DNA of 64,000 nt, taken from positions 248,001 to 312,000 of the forward strand of contig NZ_JACIDK010000002.1 of the NCBI RefSeq assembly GCF_014196295.1, given 5' to 3'. A program made the translations under genes and the position numbers. The DNA is from Phenylobacterium haematophilum. GTDB lineage: Bacteria; Pseudomonadota; Alphaproteobacteria; Caulobacterales; Caulobacteraceae. Positions within the stretch are counted from its first letter, which is position 1. Each line of letters starts with the position of its first letter. Below the pieces are notes generated by a model that worked only from the letters and a program-made list of their open reading frames with translations, did no database searches and was not told the DNA's origin. Shown piece after piece: positions 62,882 through 64,000 of the stretch.

Positions 62882-63811
62882 ATGGCGATGGCTGAACAGC
62901 GAAACGACAAACCGGGCAAAGGCCCTCAGGCGCCCCGCGAACGCCGCGGCTGGCTGTCCCGGATCGCGCCCGGCGTGCGCAATCTCGTGGCCAAGCGCGA
63001 GACCCCGGAGAACCTCTGGGTCAAGTGCCCCGACACCGGCGAGATGATCTACCGCTCGGACCTGGAGGCGGCCCTGTGGGTCACTCCGTCCGGCCACCAC
63101 ATGCGGATCGGCGCCGAGCAGCGCCTGCGCTACACCTTCGACGACGGCCAGTACGAGAAGCTGGAAGCGCCGAAGGGCGTGGTCGACGACCCGCTGAAGT
63201 TCCCCGACACCAAGCCCTACATGGAACGCCTGAAGGCGGCCCGGAAGGCGAGCGGCGCGCAGGACGCGATGAGCTCGGGCGTCGGAACCATCGAGGGCGT
63301 GCCCTGCGTCGTCTCGGTGCAGGACTTCAGCTTCATGGGCGGTTCGCTCAGCGTCGGCGTCGGCGAGGCCTTCATCAAGGCCGCGCAGGAAGCCGTGAAG
63401 CGCGGCGTGCCCTATGTGATCTTCACCGCCGCCGGCGGCGCGCGCATGCAGGAGGGCACGCTGGCCCTGATGCAGATGGCCCGCACCACCCTGGCGCTCA
63501 ACGAGGTCAAGGCCGCCGGCCTGCCCTACATCGTGGTGCTGACCGACCCGACCACGGGCGGGGTCTCGGCCTCGTACGCGATGCTCGGCGACATCCACCT
63601 GGCCGAGCCGAACGCCATGGTCGCCTTCGCCGGCCGCCGGGTGATCGAGCAGACCATCCGCGAGACGCTGCCGCCGGGTTTCCAGCGCGCCGAATTCCTG
63701 GTCGAACGCGGCCAGATCGACCGCGTGGTGACCCGCGCCGAGATGCGGCCCGTGCTGGGTTCGCTGCTCAAGACCCTGATGATGGGGCGCGACCGTTCGA
63801 AAGCCGCCTAA
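62882..63811 (+). CDS. accD: Acetyl-CoA carboxylase carboxyltransferase beta subunit
   Basis: A 309-residue subunit (AccA not in window) transferring the carboxyl group from biotin to acetyl-CoA. The crotonase-like core is clear: FMGGSLSVGVGEAFIKAAQE, FTAAGGARMQEGTLALMQMA, VLTDPTTGGVSASYAMLGDI and GRRVIEQTIRETLPPGFQRA. The N-terminal zinc ribbon of E. coli AccD has four Cys; here the corresponding segment reads WVKCPDTGEMIYRSDLEAA and then TPSGHHMRIG, with only one Cys left. A similar loss is, as I recall, known in Caulobacterales AccD. It lies at the end of the trp group and starts a likely accD-folC order off-window. Confidence 0.94.
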   Translation: MAMAEQRNDKPGKGPQAPRERRGWLSRIAPGVRNLVAKRETPENLWVKCPDTGEMIYRSDLEAALWVTPSGHHMRIGAEQRLRYTFDDGQYEKLEAPKGVVDDPLKFPDTKPYMERLKAARKASGAQDAMSSGVGTIEGVPCVVSVQDFSFMGGSLSVGVGEAFIKAAQEAVKRGVPYVIFTAAGGARMQEGTLALMQMARTTLALNEVKAAGLPYIVVLTDPTTGGVSASYAMLGDIHLAEPNAMVAFAGRRVIEQTIRETLPPGFQRAEFLVERGQIDRVVTRAEMRPVLGSLLKTLMMGRDRSKAA

Positions 63812-63849
63812 GGTTTCTCACGCAATTGCCTGAGCCCCGCTCGTTCCTC

Positions 63850-63955
63850 CCCTGCCAAGCGGGGGAGGGGGACCACGCGCAGCGTGGTGGAGGGGGCAAG
63901 CCCCATCCTCAGCATCCGCCGCTCGCCCCCTCCACCGCTTCGCGGTCCCCCTCCC
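63850..63955. repeat. Intergenic palindromic repeat, CCCCCTCC family
   Basis: Two hairpins lie back to back: CCACGC-GCA-GCGTGG with GGGGGAGGGGG flanks, then GCCCCCTCC with ACCGC-TTC-GCGGT and CCCCCTCCC. The design is the same as at 3291-3410. It sits downstream of accD and may act as a terminator. Confidence 0.7.
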
Positions 63956-64000
63956 GCACAGCTGGCGGAGGAAAAGGTCAGGACCCCGCTCATGTATGAT

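Overview
The window is a high-GC, densely coded stretch of a core bacterial chromosome. Gene content and order point to an alphaproteobacterium of the Caulobacterales (Caulobacter/Phenylobacterium type): aroA-cmk-rpsA, trpF-trpB-trpA-accD, lptC-lptA-lptB-rpoN, a DUF1150/Hsp20 pair, and a TIGR02300 protein next to aroA. No prophage, plasmid, insertion sequence or CRISPR array is visible. No stretch longer than 300 bases lacks a gene; the longest gap is about 290 bases between asd and exoD.

Layout. 1-8.5 kb: the tail of a CelD-like acetyltransferase, a lipoprotein, threonine ammonia-lyase, a lipoprotein FKBP, an ArsR/SRPBCC/DUF1993 locus, then a carboxymuconolactone-decarboxylase-like gene, an SDR, a TylF-type methyltransferase, DUF2214 and a crotonase. 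8.5-16.8 kb: an EamA exporter, purU, an argE-like M20 hydrolase, a family 2 glycosyltransferase divergent from rfbC, tesB, and a three-gene reverse operon (enoyl-reductase-like protein, flavin oxidoreductase, VOC protein). 17-29 kb: a GPH-type transporter, three glutathione transferases, two more crotonases, queG, a CDF metal exporter, a PAS hybrid histidine kinase, and a divergent pair of citrate synthases, one carrying an N-terminal HTH. 29-37.5 kb: gltB-gltD (ammonia assimilation), uppP, and an NDUFA9-like NAD-binding protein. 37.7-43.6 kb: tRNA-Leu(CAG), an RNase D-like exonuclease, lptC-lptA-lptB-rpoN, and WYL and TetR regulators. 43.7-50.8 kb: an MpaB-type oxygenase, the metNIQ methionine importer, asd and exoD, and then hpf-ptsN, which in many proteobacteria directly follows rpoN. 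50.8-59.5 kb: DUF1150, Hsp20, a GFA-family protein, tRNA-Ala(GGC), TIGR02300, aroA-cmk-rpsA, a DUF3857/transglutaminase protein and ihfB. 59.5-64 kb: mscL, trpF-trpB-(small membrane ORF)-trpA-accD and an intergenic palindromic repeat.

Functional themes are amino-acid and nitrogen metabolism (ilvA, argE, gltBD, asd, metNIQ, trpFBA, aroA), envelope assembly (uppP, lptCAB, rfbC, exoD) and acyl-CoA/lipid chemistry (crotonases, tesB, accD, citrate synthases).

The most interesting features lie between or inside ordinary genes: (i) a 44-48 codon membrane ORF embedded in the trp operon and coupled to trpA; (ii) three tandem copies of the rpsA terminator, period 40-41 bp, in front of a transglutaminase-type gene that separates rpsA from ihfB; (iii) an HTH-citrate synthase fusion divergent from a stand-alone citrate synthase; (iv) an 11-bp hairpin that buries the metN start site; (v) palindromic operators that run into the start codons of two regulators; (vi) two families of intergenic palindromic repeats; and (vii) a run of TTG start codons with strong Shine-Dalgarno sequences. 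All of this is read from sequence alone; no database search was run.
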